From contig JAJTHG010000043.1 of the NCBI GenBank assembly GCA_021298835.1, forward strand, positions 1 through 47,439: a stretch of 47,439 nt of DNA, read 5' to 3'. Positions 1-7,853 of this stretch are shown one piece after another; positions within the stretch are counted from its first letter, which is position 1, and each line of letters starts with the position of its first letter. Below the pieces are notes generated by a model. The model did not search any database. It was not told the DNA's origin and saw only the letters and a list, made by a program, of their open reading frames with translations. The stretch is from Gemmatimonadota bacterium (GTDB taxonomy: Bacteria > Gemmatimonadota > Gemmatimonadetes > Gemmatimonadales > Gemmatimonadaceae). The position numbers were made by a program, and so were the translations under genes.

Positions 1-84
1 CCCTCGCGGCCGCCCTCGCGGCCGCCCTCGCGGCCGCCCTCGCGGCCGCCCTCGCGGCCGCCCTCGCGGCCGCCCTCGCGGCCG
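1..84 (-). repeat. 12-bp tandem repeat coding for GREG
   Basis: Seven exact head-to-tail copies of CCCTCGCGGCCG (plus strand) followed by a decayed eighth. The array lies inside the RNase G reading frame, where each unit encodes Gly-Arg-Glu-Gly. It begins before the window, so its full length is unknown. Confidence 0.95.
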
Positions 85-455
85 CTCTCGCGATGCTCGG
101 CGACGGGATCGGCCGAGACGGCACGCCCGCCGTCCGCGGCGTCGCCCGCGTCGGGGACCTCGCCGACGAGGTCGTCGGCGGCGTCGGCGATGTCGTCGGC
201 GTCCTCGTCGTCGTCATCCTCCAAGCCGGGATACAGGACGTCGTTCGCGTGCAGGAACGCCGCCTTCTCCGTGCCGATCTGCACGAAGGCCGCCTGGATG
301 CCGGGGAGGACCGCCTCGACCTTGCCGACGTAGATGTCGCCGACCATGCGGCGGGCATCGGGGCGTTCGACGAGGAGTTCGGCGAGCTTGCCGTCCTCGA
401 GGATGGCGACGCGCATTTCGCGCGGCGCCGCGTTGATCAGGATCTCGCGCTTCAG
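1..455 (-). CDS. rng: Ribonuclease G/E family protein, N-terminal part (cut by left edge)
   Basis: Endoribonuclease of the RNase E/G family, which processes rRNA and degrades mRNA. The visible N-terminus (KREILIN, then MRVAILEDGKLAELLVERP, then VGDIYVGKVEAVLPGIQAAF) is the S1-like RNA-binding region that opens these proteins. After AAFLHANDVLYPG the conserved S1 strand is interrupted by an acidic stretch (EDDDDEDADD) and then GREG tetrapeptide repeats that run off the window. In E. coli RNase G this loop is short. No ATG, GTG or TTG occurs in this frame from position 455 up to about 838, so the start is assigned to a CTG at 455-453, immediately before KREILIN where relatives start. There is no strong Shine-Dalgarno. 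Family assignment is firm; the start is not. Confidence 0.85.
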   Translation of the reverse strand, partial: MKREILINAAPREMRVAILEDGKLAELLVERPDARRMVGDIYVGKVEAVLPGIQAAFVQIGTEKAAFLHANDVLYPGLEDDDDEDADDIADAADDLVGEVPDAGDAADGGRAVSADPVAEHRESGREGGREGGREGGREGGREGGREGGRE

Positions 456-904
456 GATGTCCCACGCCGTCGCATCGGGGCGACTCGGCCCGGGCGACGA
501 CGGCTCCAGCCAGCTCGGTTGAGCCGCGCGGAACGAACGGCGCGGCGAAACGATCGTGCAATCCCGCTCGAGCAGCGTCTGGTCGTGGCGGCACCTGCAC
601 GGCGACCGTCGGTGCCGGGGGCGACCGTCCCTCCCGCGAGGGACAACGCCTCCGACCGCCCGGGGTCGTGATCCGGCAGGCGCCCGACCGTGCGTCGGCG
701 CCGTCGAGACGAGCGGTGGTCGGCCCGGGCAGCGCTGCTCCGCCCGGCGGGGCCACCTCCACCCCGCCCTCCCGGAGTCGCTCGGGGATCGGGGGTGGGG
801 GTCACGCCAGTCTTCGCGGTGAGAGCTAGCGGGGGATCCGGGCCCCCCGCAAGGTCGGCGCTCGCGCCGTCAGGCAGCACGCGGGCAAGGCCGACCTCCG
901 CGCG
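456..904. other. 449-bp gap without a supportable gene
   Basis: Between the RNase G start and the acyl-CoA dehydrogenase stop, both on the minus strand. Open frames exist but none has recognisable family motifs, and their composition (Arg/Pro/Gly-rich) is typical of GC-rich chance frames. I see two hairpins: GTCCCTC-ccgc-GAGGGAC at 627-644, a possible 5'-leader element of the RNase G message, and a GC-rich stem at 829-850. No tRNA, RNase P, SRP or tmRNA signature was recognised. Confidence 0.5.
829..850 (-). terminator. Possible terminator hairpin after acyl-CoA dehydrogenase
   Basis: GCGGGG-(10)-CCCCGC inverted repeat about 55 bases beyond the dehydrogenase stop codon in the direction of its transcription. 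There is no clear U-tract, so intrinsic termination is uncertain. Confidence 0.35.
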
Positions 905-2122
905 TCAGTCCGCCAGGTCCTTGAGCAGGTGGCGCGCGATGACCAGGCGCTGGATCTCGCTCGTCCCCTCGCCGATCTCGCAGATCTTCGCGTCGCGCAT
1001 CATCCGCTCGACCGGGTAGTCTCGCGTGTAGCCGTAGCCCCCGTGGATCTGGATGCTCTTGATCGTGGCCCGCATGGCGAGCTCGGAGCAGTAGAGCTTG
1101 GCCATCGCCGCTTCCTTCGCATACGGCCGGCCTTGCGAGGCCAGCCACGCCGCATGATACGTCAGGAAGCGGCCCGCCTCGATCTCGGTAGCCATGTCGG
1201 CCAGGGGGAACGACACCCCCTGGAACTCGATGATCGGCTTGTTGAACTGCTTGCGCACGCCGGCGTACTGCAGCGCCGCCTCGAAGGCCCCCTCGGCGAG
1301 CCCGAGCGACAAGGCCGCCAGCCCGATGCGGCCGGCATCGAGGGTCTTCATGAAGTTGATGAAGCCCTTCCCTTCCTCGCCGAGCAGGTTCTCGTGGGGA
1401 ACCTCGGCGTCCTCGAAGATGAGCTCCCGGGTGTCGCTGGAGCGCCAGCCGAGCTTGTCCTCCTTCTTGCCGGAGCGGAAGCCGGGAATCCGCGGCAGCG
1501 ACGGGTCGTGGCCGATGCCGAGGGCCTTCGCCCGATCGAGGTCGCAGGTGTCCTTGGTGAGGATGAAGCTCGAGATCCCCCGGGTCCCGGCGCCGGGATT
1601 CGTCACCGCGGTGACGACGAACACCTCGCCGACGCCCCCGTGCGTGATGAAGCGCTTCGTGCCATTGAGGATCCAGCGGTCGCCCTTGCGAACGGCCGTG
1701 GTCTGCGTGCCGCCCGCGTCGGAGCCGGCGCCGGGCTCGGTGAGGCCGAAGCCGCCGAGCACCTTGCCGCTGGCGAGCAGCGGGAGGTAGCGACGCTTCT
1801 GCGCCTCGTTCCCCATGTAGAAGATGGGAGAGGTGCCGAGCGTCGTGTGGGCGCTCACCGTGATCGAGTGCGACGCATCCACCTTGGCCAGCTCGTGGAT
1901 CGTCAGGATGTAGCTGAGCAGGTCGAAGCCAGCGCCGCCGACCTCTTCCGGCCACGGCACGCCCAACAGCCCCAGTTCGGCCATCTGCGGGATGCTCTCC
2001 CACAGGAACTCGCTGTCGGCGTCGAGGCGGGACGCGATCGGGGCCACCTGTTCGCGGGCGAACTGGCGGACCATGTCCCGCACGGCGTGGTGCGGCTCGG
2101 AGAAGAAGAGCGAATCGTCCAT
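905..2122 (-). CDS. Acyl-CoA dehydrogenase
   Basis: FAD-dependent acyl-CoA dehydrogenase that makes the alpha,beta-double bond of an acyl-CoA and passes electrons to ETF. The 405-residue length is normal. Visible family motifs include [15 protein letters not shown] in the middle beta domain and [21 protein letters not shown] with [16 protein letters not shown] at the C-terminus. The Glu of EGTSEIQR (residue 385) aligns with the catalytic base of medium-chain dehydrogenases. A segment around residues 220-245 ([16 protein letters not shown]) is the usual substrate-loop region. I chose the ATG before [10 protein letters not shown] because the open frame upstream lacks family character. The substrate is not set by sequence alone; the nearby carboxylase/AtuA/mutase genes suggest a branched acyl-CoA. 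Confidence 0.93.
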   Translation of the reverse strand: MDDSLFFSEPHHAVRDMVRQFAREQVAPIASRLDADSEFLWESIPQMAELGLLGVPWPEEVGGAGFDLLSYILTIHELAKVDASHSITVSAHTTLGTSPIFYMGNEAQKRRYLPLLASGKVLGGFGLTEPGAGSDAGGTQTTAVRKGDRWILNGTKRFITHGGVGEVFVVTAVTNPGAGTRGISSFILTKDTCDLDRAKALGIGHDPSLPRIPGFRSGKKEDKLGWRSSDTRELIFEDAEVPHENLLGEEGKGFINFMKTLDAGRIGLAALSLGLAEGAFEAALQYAGVRKQFNKPIIEFQGVSFPLADMATEIEAGRFLTYHAAWLASQGRPYAKEAAMAKLYCSELAMRATIKSIQIHGGYGYTRDYPVERMMRDAKICEIGEGTSEIQRLVIARHLLKDLAD

Positions 2123-2390
2123 GGGCTGGTGCGGGGCGTCAGGGGAACATCGGCGGATGGCTGGTGCGGTGATCCGTGCCAAAGGTAGTGGGGGGAGGGC
2201 GGACCCGCGGCCCGCCGCGCGACCCAGGGTGCGGCAAGCGGCAGATGGGCGGCGCTCGAGCGTGATCTTCGTCACGCCCGCGTGACGGTGTGCCGCGAGT
2301 CCCTTGCGCCAAGCCGCGCGATTCGGCACCCTTGCCGGAGCGCCGCGATCTGCGGCCACTTCATCACGTTCCGCTCAGGAGGTTTCCCGA
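2123..2390. promoter_or_regulatory. Divergent control region: acyl-CoA dehydrogenase / Bor lipoprotein
   Basis: This 268-bp gap separates two divergent genes. It contains CGTGA-N6-TCACG at 2261-2276, with half-sites spaced like a CRP/FNR-type site (TGTGA-N6-TCACA). A TACCTT hexamer on the minus strand (2187-2182) could be a -10 for the dehydrogenase. AGGAGG at about 2377-2382 is the ribosome-binding site of the lipoprotein gene, and is the clearest Shine-Dalgarno I noticed at any start I examined. The regulatory roles are inferred. Confidence 0.4.
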
Positions 2391-2822
2391 ATGTTCCGTC
2401 GTTTGCTCGTCGCCGCGTCCGCCGTTGTCGTGCTCTCGGGCTGCTATCAGGTGAACGTCGACACCGGCCTTCCGGCCAGCCTCGACACGATCGAGAAGCC
2501 GTTCGCGCTCGGCTTCGTGTACGGCCTCGTGCCGCCGCCGACGGTCGAAACCGCCAGCAAGTGCAAGAACGGCGTCTCGAAGGTCGAGTCGCAGATGTCG
2601 GTGGTGAACTGGCTCGTCGGCGCCTTGACGGGCGGCATCCTGACGCCGTGGACCATCAAGATCACCTGCGCCTCCTCGAACAAGGCTGCGTCCCTGGTGC
2701 CGGCAGAGGCGGTCCGCGTTTCCGCGACCTCGGCGAACACGTCGGCGGATTACGACCGCGTTGTGGCGACGGCCGCGCAGCTGTCGCGTGAGATCGGGCA
2801 GGCGGTGTACGTGACGCGCTGA
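2391..2822 (+). CDS. Bor-family lipoprotein
   Basis: A 143-residue secreted lipoprotein. The N-terminus MFRRLLVAASAVVVLSGC is a signal peptide ending in a textbook lipobox (LSGC, Cys18). The body resembles the lambda Bor / Iss family: compare VETASKCKNGVSKVESQMS and VNWLVGALTGGILTPWTIKITC with the Bor pattern of VDAAKIC, VVKTETQQTFVNGLLGFITLGIYTP and a final VYC. Two cysteines beyond the lipid Cys (in SKCKNG and KITCAS) fall at the equivalent positions. Bor is known as an outer-membrane serum-resistance lipoprotein of lambdoid phages; nothing here is phage-like, so this is probably a chromosomal relative of unknown role. The start has a strong AGGAGG. It converges on recQ. Confidence 0.8.
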   Translation: MFRRLLVAASAVVVLSGCYQVNVDTGLPASLDTIEKPFALGFVYGLVPPPTVETASKCKNGVSKVESQMSVVNWLVGALTGGILTPWTIKITCASSNKAASLVPAEAVRVSATSANTSADYDRVVATAAQLSREIGQAVYVTR

Positions 2823-2846
2823 CGGCGGCCGGTCTGTACGCTTCCT

Positions 2847-2874
2847 GAGGGGGTGGGCTTCGGCTCACCCCCTC
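2847..2874. terminator. Bidirectional terminator hairpin between bor and recQ
   Basis: GAGGGGGTGGGC-TTCG-GCTCACCCCCTC: a 12-bp stem with a single G-T position, closed by a stable TTCG tetraloop. It lies 25 bases after the lipoprotein stop, and its right arm contains part of the recQ stop codon (2873-2875), so it could terminate both converging transcripts. Confidence 0.75.
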
Positions 2875-4975
2875 ATTGCATCCCGGGGGGCCCCACAGCC
2901 GGTAGGGCGGCGAGGACCCGGAGCAGCGCCTCGCCGTAGCGGTCGAGCTTGGCAGGACCGATGCCCGGTACGTCGTGCAGGTCGGCGAGCGAGCGCGGCG
3001 GCTCGACGGCCATCGCCTTGAGCGATCGGTCGGGCAGGACGGTGTAGGCGGGCAGGCGTCCTTCCCGCGCCACCCGGGCGCGCCACGCGCGCAGGGCATC
3101 GAACCTCGCCGACTCCTCGGCCGTCAGCGCCTCGGGCGCCTCACGTGGCGGCGAGGGCTTGGCCGTGCGCGTCCGCCCGCCAGCGACGGCGCCGGCGCCC
3201 CGCGCTGGTTCGGCCACCGTGAACGGCCGTGCGTCGCCGAGGCAGCGGTCGCACCCGCCGCAGTCCCCCGTGGCGCGGCCGGCCGGGTCGCCGAAGTAGC
3301 GCAGCACGAACGCGCGGCGGCAGCGGTCGGCATAGGCATAGCGCTGCATCGCATCGAGCTGGTCGTTCGCGGCGCGCCGTCGCCGCTCGAGTCCATCCCA
3401 GTCGAGGGGGAAGCGGCTGAGCGGCGCCCCGGGCTGCCGAAGCGCGAGTCCGGCCGAGAGGCGCCGCCATTCGATCGCCCCGTCGCGCGCGAGCGCGTCG
3501 AGCACGTCGAGCACGTCCGTGACGCTGTCCGGTCCGGCATCGGAGACCGGCAAGCGATCGAGGGACACGACCGCTCCCTTCGGCAGGCGCGCCCCCGCCG
3601 CGCGCCACAGGGCGCGGAGGAGGTCGAGCGCGGGCGACGCGCCGGCGCCGAGCCGCTGCGTGACCTCGGCGGGCGTCCAGCGCAGGCGCACGAAGGCATC
3701 GCCCGGCCCGACGTCGTCGAGGACCGTGCCCTGCTGCAGCACGCGCAGCGCCGACTCGACCGCCTTGTCGGAGACCCGGCCCGGCATCCGGCCGGCGATC
3801 ACGCCGCTGTCGGCGTCCACGAGCCCGCCCTTCGACGCCAGCCGTCCCAGCGCGTCGTACACGCCGCGGACGACGTCGGCGTCGGGATGCGACGCCTTGA
3901 TGAAGAACTCGTGCGTGAACCGGTCGGGAAAGGCGTGGAGCAGTACGCAGTGCGACCGTGCCCCGTCGCGCCCCGCCCGCCCGGCCTCCTGATAGTACGC
4001 CTCGAGCGAGCCCGGCATCGCCCAGTGGACGACGAGCCGGACGTCGGGCTTGTCGATGCCCATCCCGAAGGCGTTGGTCGCGACGATGACCCGAACCCGG
4101 TCGCCGAGGAAGGCCTCCTGCACGTCGCGACGTTCGTCGTCGTCGAGGCCGGCGTGGTAGGCCCTCGCCGGTACACGCTGCCGGTCGAGCCACTGGGCGA
4201 CGCGCTCGACGTGCTTCCGCGTGGCGGCGTACACGATGGCCGGCCCGGGCACCTGCCGAAGCAGCGCGAGGAGGGTGGCGTCCTTCTGGGCGTCCCCCTT
4301 CATCGGCAGGACGTGCCACTGCAGGTTGTGGCGGTCGAAGCCGCTGACGACGATGGCCGGATCGCGGAGGCCGAGTTGCTCGGCGATGTCGCGGCGCACC
4401 GCGGGCGTCGCCGTGGCCGTGAGTGCGACGGTCTGCGGCTGGCCCAGCGCGTCGCGGATGGCCTGCACGCGCCGGTACGACGGCCGGAAGTCGTGTCCCC
4501 ACTCGCTGATGCAGTGCGCTTCGTCCACGGCGAGAAGGCCCACGCCGGCATCCCGCAGCCGGTCCGCCGTGCGCCCGAGCTCGAAGCGCTCGGGGGCGAC
4601 GTACAGGAGCTTGAGCGAGCCGTCGCGTACGCGCGCGAAGCGGTCGGCGATCTCGCGGCCGTTGAGCGTGCTGTTCACGAAGGCGGCCGGGATGCCGCGC
4701 GCGGTCAGTGCGTCCACCTGATCCTTCATCAGGGAGATGAGCGGGCTCAGGACGACGGTGATCCCCTCGCGCATGAGTGCCGGGATCTGGTAGCAGATGG
4801 ACTTGCCGCCGCCGGTGGGGAGGACGACGAGCGCATCGCGGCCCTGGCACACCGCCGCGACGGCCTCGCGCTGGCCGTCGCGGAAGTCGGCGTGGCCGAA
4901 GCGGCTGGCGAGGACGTCGCGGGCGTCGTGGAGGGCGTCGTGGAGGGCGTCACGGAGGGCGTCGGGCACGGGCAC
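2873..4975 (-). CDS. recQ: ATP-dependent DNA helicase RecQ
   Basis: 3'-5' DNA helicase acting in recombination and fork repair. Domains in order: helicase core with Walker A TGGGKS (residues 54-59) and DEAH box (151-154), the motif AFGMGIDKPDVRLVVHW, then YYQEAGRAGRDG; a RecQ-Ct zinc-binding region with four cysteines (DRCRRA, then GDCGGCDRC); a winged-helix region; and a C-terminal HRDC domain (about 620-695, LADLHDVPGIGPAKLDRYG). At 700 residues it is near the usual 600-720. Two in-frame GTGs (4975 and 4969) can start the protein. The outer one is used here, but TAGGTT ends directly before it and lies six bases before the second, which fits a leaderless start at 4969. Residues 5-18 are a short repeat (DALRDALHDALHDA). 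Confidence 0.95.
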   Translation of the reverse strand: MPVPDALRDALHDALHDARDVLASRFGHADFRDGQREAVAAVCQGRDALVVLPTGGGKSICYQIPALMREGITVVLSPLISLMKDQVDALTARGIPAAFVNSTLNGREIADRFARVRDGSLKLLYVAPERFELGRTADRLRDAGVGLLAVDEAHCISEWGHDFRPSYRRVQAIRDALGQPQTVALTATATPAVRRDIAEQLGLRDPAIVVSGFDRHNLQWHVLPMKGDAQKDATLLALLRQVPGPAIVYAATRKHVERVAQWLDRQRVPARAYHAGLDDDERRDVQEAFLGDRVRVIVATNAFGMGIDKPDVRLVVHWAMPGSLEAYYQEAGRAGRDGARSHCVLLHAFPDRFTHEFFIKASHPDADVVRGVYDALGRLASKGGLVDADSGVIAGRMPGRVSDKAVESALRVLQQGTVLDDVGPGDAFVRLRWTPAEVTQRLGAGASPALDLLRALWRAAGARLPKGAVVSLDRLPVSDAGPDSVTDVLDVLDALARDGAIEWRRLSAGLALRQPGAPLSRFPLDWDGLERRRRAANDQLDAMQRYAYADRCRRAFVLRYFGDPAGRATGDCGGCDRCLGDARPFTVAEPARGAGAVAGGRTRTAKPSPPREAPEALTAEESARFDALRAWRARVAREGRLPAYTVLPDRSLKAMAVEPPRSLADLHDVPGIGPAKLDRYGEALLRVLAALPAVGPPGMQ
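4922..4960 (-). repeat. 12-bp tandem repeat in recQ 5' end
   Basis: GGCGTCGTGGAG occurs twice exactly (4922-4933, 4934-4945), then once with two changes (4946-4957), then partially. It encodes the DALH-type repeat at the RecQ N-terminus. The 12-bp period equals that of the RNase G repeat but the sequence differs. Confidence 0.8.
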
Positions 4976-4981
4976 AACCTA
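4970..4981 (-). promoter_or_regulatory. recQ: Candidate -10 element of recQ
   Basis: TAGGTT at 4981-4976 is followed by GTGCCC and then GTG at 4969. This matches the TAGNTT-N6-start arrangement seen at truA, the U32 gene and the HEAT gene. No convincing -35 hexamer is visible. Confidence 0.4.
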
Positions 4982-5094
4982 GAGGGTGGAGAACCGGCGG
5001 CGCGCCCCTTCCATTGCGGGGTGGAACGTTTCGCCGCAGGGCGGGCCGGACGCCGGTCCGCGGGCCGCGCGACCGACCAGCCGGGTCGCGCCCC

Positions 5095-7599
5095 TTAGAC
5101 GGCGCGCGCGAAGTGTCCGCGCGTGAACGCGCCGTCCACGAGCGCGCGCAAGGGCTCCAGCGACGGCTCGCCACCCGCCGCGACGATGGACAGCGCCGCG
5201 ACATAGCGCCGCGTCGTCTCCGCGACCGGGTCGCCCGGCACATTGAACACCGCACGGTAGCGCCGCAGACCGGCCTCGTGCAGCGCCGAGAGGAACTCGA
5301 GGCCGACGACTGGGCGCGAATGCAGCAGCCGGTTGCGGCAGGCGTAGTCCGTCGCCACCGGGAACCGGTACCCGGCCGGGTCGGTCAACTCGACATGCGG
5401 ATGGTGCTTCACGCAGAGGTCGCGGCAGGTCGTCGGCACGCGGTCGAAGGCGGCGGAGAGGACGCAGTGCTCGATCGTCATCCCCTCCGGGCGGCCGTGA
5501 ATGAAGATCTCGAACCCGCCCCCGCGCCACGGCGCCACCAGCTGGGCGAGTTCGTCGGCGGTCAGCTCGACGGAAGGCACGATGGCCGTGGCGCCAAGCC
5601 GGAAGAGTTCGCGCGCGGTGAAGCCGTTGAAGGCGTTCGTGGCGTAGTCGGCCACGACGTCGCGGCCGGCCGCGGCGAGTTCCGCCACCAGACCCACGTG
5701 CCCCGAGATCCACGGCACGTCCAGGTCGAGCCACTTGCGGGCGTGCGGGCGATCATCGGGCCGGAGGATCGTCGGCGTGCGCAGCCGGAAGCCGATGCCT
5801 CGCTCGGCCAGTTCGTCGCGCAGCGCCCGGACGCGGCTCACGGCCGGCATCGGGTGTCGCAGGAAGACGTCGAGCACGACCTCGGCCGCCCCGGCCGCCG
5901 CGGCCTCGCGCGCCTGTTCGAGGGAGAAGACCTCGACCGCGAGGCGCGGTGGCGCGTCGGCCGCGCCGTCGCGCTGCGCCGCCTCCTGCTCGAGCTCGGC
6001 CACGGCGACCGCGATCCGGCCCTCACGCTCGGCGACGAGGGCCGCGTGGGCCCAGTCCCGCCGCAGGAGGAGCGCCTCGACCACCTGCTGGCGCACGCGG
6101 TTGAGCTCGGACACCGGCAGGAAGAGACCCGGCGCGAGCCCTGCATGCTCGACCGCACCGAGCACGAACGGGGTTTCGCCGAGCCGGCCGAACTGCGCGC
6201 GCAGCCGGGAATCGTCGAGCCCGTGCTGCTGCGCCGGCTCGAGCCCCGCCTCGCTGCGCACGGTCACCTGTTCGTCGCCGGCGGTCGCGATGACCTTGAG
6301 CGGGGCCCCGGCGGCCCCGAAGCAGCGCAGGTCGAGCCGCACGCGGGCCTCCGGACGTTCCCGCACCAGCGACGCGAAGCTGGCCCGCGCGCGTTCGAGC
6401 AGCGCGACGTGCGACGAGCGCACCACGACCCAGCCCGCCGGCACCTCAACGCGGGTGACCAGGGCCTGGCGCACGCGTCCGGTGGCCGCGCCGGCCATCA
6501 GGCGTGCCTCGGTGATGACGAAGCCGGTATTCCCGTGCCGCGCCCCGTCGGGGGCCTCGAGGCCGATCCCGTCACCCGGCTCGAGCGCCTGCGACACCTC
6601 GACGACGAGCGCGTCGGCGTCGCGCCCGATGACGGTCCCGAGCACCACGCCCCGGTTGTCGGGATGGCCGCGCGTGATGTAGTCGCGCCCCTGCCGGCCA
6701 CCGTACATGCCGCCGGTATTGCCGCGCGAGAAGATCTGCACGAGCGGCTCGGTTTCGCCGGGACCCGGGGGCGCCCACTCGCCGCGGGCGAGCCGGTCGA
6801 GCATGTTGCGATACGTCCGGGTGACCGTCGCGACGTACTCGGGCTTCTTCTTGCGCCCCTCGACCTTGAGGCAGCCGACGCCCGCCTCGGCAATCGCCGG
6901 CAGGTGGTCGTGGGCGGCGAGGTCCTTCGCGGAGATCAGGAACCCACGGTCGAGCTCCGCCCCCTGCGCCACGTCGGCGAGGACGTAGTCCTTGCGGCAC
7001 GACTGGGCGCAGGAGCCGCGGTTGGCGCTCCGCTCCGAGATCATCCCGCTCATCAGGCACTGGCCGCTGTACGAGATGCACAGCGCCCCGTGCACGAACG
7101 TCTCGAGGCCGAGTCCCGGCACGGCCTCGCGGATGGCCCGGATGTCGGCGAGGGTGTTCTCGCGCGCCAGCACGACGCGCTCGACGCCGAGCCCCTGCAT
7201 GACGCGGGCGCCGGAGGGGTCGTGCACCGTCATCTGCGTCGAGCCGTGGATCTCGAAGCCGGGGTACACGGCCTGGATGAGCCGGACCACGCCCACGTCC
7301 TGCACGATCGCCGCGTCGATGCCGCGGTCGATGCACTCGCCGAGGTGCAGGAGGGCGTCGGCGAGCTCGTGGGGCTTGATGAGGACGTTGAAGGTCAGGT
7401 ACACCCGGGTGCCGCGCGCGTGGGCGATGCGGCAGGCGACCTCGAGGTCGTCGAGGGTGAACTGGGCCCCCTCGTCGCGGGCGTTGAACTTCTCGACGCC
7501 GAGATAGACGGCATCCGCCCCGTTGGCCACCGCGGCCCGCACGGCATCCAGCGTGCCGGCGGGAGCGAGCAGTTCGGGGACGGCGGCGTCGAGGGACAT
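5095..7599 (-). CDS. U32 family protein (RlhA/TrhP-like), double-barrel form
   Basis: Member of the peptidase U32 family, whose studied bacterial members (RlhA, TrhP) hydroxylate RNA and usually do not act as proteases. The signature ETFVHGALCISYSGQCLMSG is intact at about residues 168-187, followed by SCAQSCRKDY with conserved cysteines. The first ~330 residues form the U32 barrel, then a linker and DUF3656-like region. The last ~270 residues look like a second U32-like barrel, with FEIFIHGRPEGMTIEHCVLS, CRDLCVKHHPH and ACRNRLLHSRPVVGLE. At 834 residues it is longer than E. coli RlhA (about 650), consistent with two barrels. Its substrate cannot be decided here. TAGCTT lies six bases before the ATG. 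Confidence 0.85.
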   Translation of the reverse strand: MSLDAAVPELLAPAGTLDAVRAAVANGADAVYLGVEKFNARDEGAQFTLDDLEVACRIAHARGTRVYLTFNVLIKPHELADALLHLGECIDRGIDAAIVQDVGVVRLIQAVYPGFEIHGSTQMTVHDPSGARVMQGLGVERVVLARENTLADIRAIREAVPGLGLETFVHGALCISYSGQCLMSGMISERSANRGSCAQSCRKDYVLADVAQGAELDRGFLISAKDLAAHDHLPAIAEAGVGCLKVEGRKKKPEYVATVTRTYRNMLDRLARGEWAPPGPGETEPLVQIFSRGNTGGMYGGRQGRDYITRGHPDNRGVVLGTVIGRDADALVVEVSQALEPGDGIGLEAPDGARHGNTGFVITEARLMAGAATGRVRQALVTRVEVPAGWVVVRSSHVALLERARASFASLVRERPEARVRLDLRCFGAAGAPLKVIATAGDEQVTVRSEAGLEPAQQHGLDDSRLRAQFGRLGETPFVLGAVEHAGLAPGLFLPVSELNRVRQQVVEALLLRRDWAHAALVAEREGRIAVAVAELEQEAAQRDGAADAPPRLAVEVFSLEQAREAAAAGAAEVVLDVFLRHPMPAVSRVRALRDELAERGIGFRLRTPTILRPDDRPHARKWLDLDVPWISGHVGLVAELAAAGRDVVADYATNAFNGFTARELFRLGATAIVPSVELTADELAQLVAPWRGGGFEIFIHGRPEGMTIEHCVLSAAFDRVPTTCRDLCVKHHPHVELTDPAGYRFPVATDYACRNRLLHSRPVVGLEFLSALHEAGLRRYRAVFNVPGDPVAETTRRYVAALSIVAAGGEPSLEPLRALVDGAFTRGHFARAV

Positions 7600-7611
7600 G
7601 CCCGAAAGCTA
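7600..7611 (-). promoter_or_regulatory. Candidate -10 element of U32 gene
   Basis: TAGCTT at 7611-7606, then TCGGGC, then ATG at 7599. A transcript initiated from this hexamer would start at or beside the start codon (leaderless). No good -35 is visible. Confidence 0.45.
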
Positions 7612-7667
7612 ATCCGGCGCGGGACGGCGTCGCGGCCGCGCGTGACCCGCCCGTCGCGCCCCGCCCG

Positions 7668-7841
7668 TCACTCCCGCCGCGACGGGGCCTTCCAGAATCG
7701 CATCGCGGCCGCCACGCCGACGGCGGCGATGCCGTACCAGCGCAGCGGCCGGCTCTCCGTGCGGACGCCCCAGCCGAAGAGCAGGAGGCCCGCCGCGACG
7801 ACGAGCAGCTTGACCAGCGTCGGCGCGGCGATCCGATCCAT
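7668..7841 (-). CDS. Small two-helix membrane protein (57 residues)
   Basis: An ATG-to-TGA frame encoding MDRIAAPTLVKLLVVAAGLL followed by LFGWGVRTESRPLRWYGIAA and VGVAAAMRFWKAPSRRE. It has two hydrophobic segments (about 9-24 and 34-46) separated by a charged turn, and a basic tail. It starts 12 bases after the AtuA C-terminal gene stop and is probably the last gene of that operon. I do not recognise the family. Sensible composition, tight spacing and a proper start argue that it is real. Confidence 0.65.
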   Translation of the reverse strand: MDRIAAPTLVKLLVVAAGLLLFGWGVRTESRPLRWYGIAAVGVAAAMRFWKAPSRRE

Positions 7842-7853
7842 CACGCGCCCCGG

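Noticed and set aside
1..84. Possible CRISPR or replication iteron array
   Set aside because: Repeats are directly adjacent without spacers, have a 12-bp period and stay in the RNase G reading frame.
452..880. Minus-strand frame whose TGA overlaps the RNase G CTG
   Set aside because: The overlap looks like translational coupling, but the product is Arg/Ala/Gly/Pro-rich without family motifs, and there is no start signal.
2391..2822. Prophage remnant suggested by the Bor-like gene
   Set aside because: No integrase, phage structural or lysis genes, att repeats or composition shift nearby.
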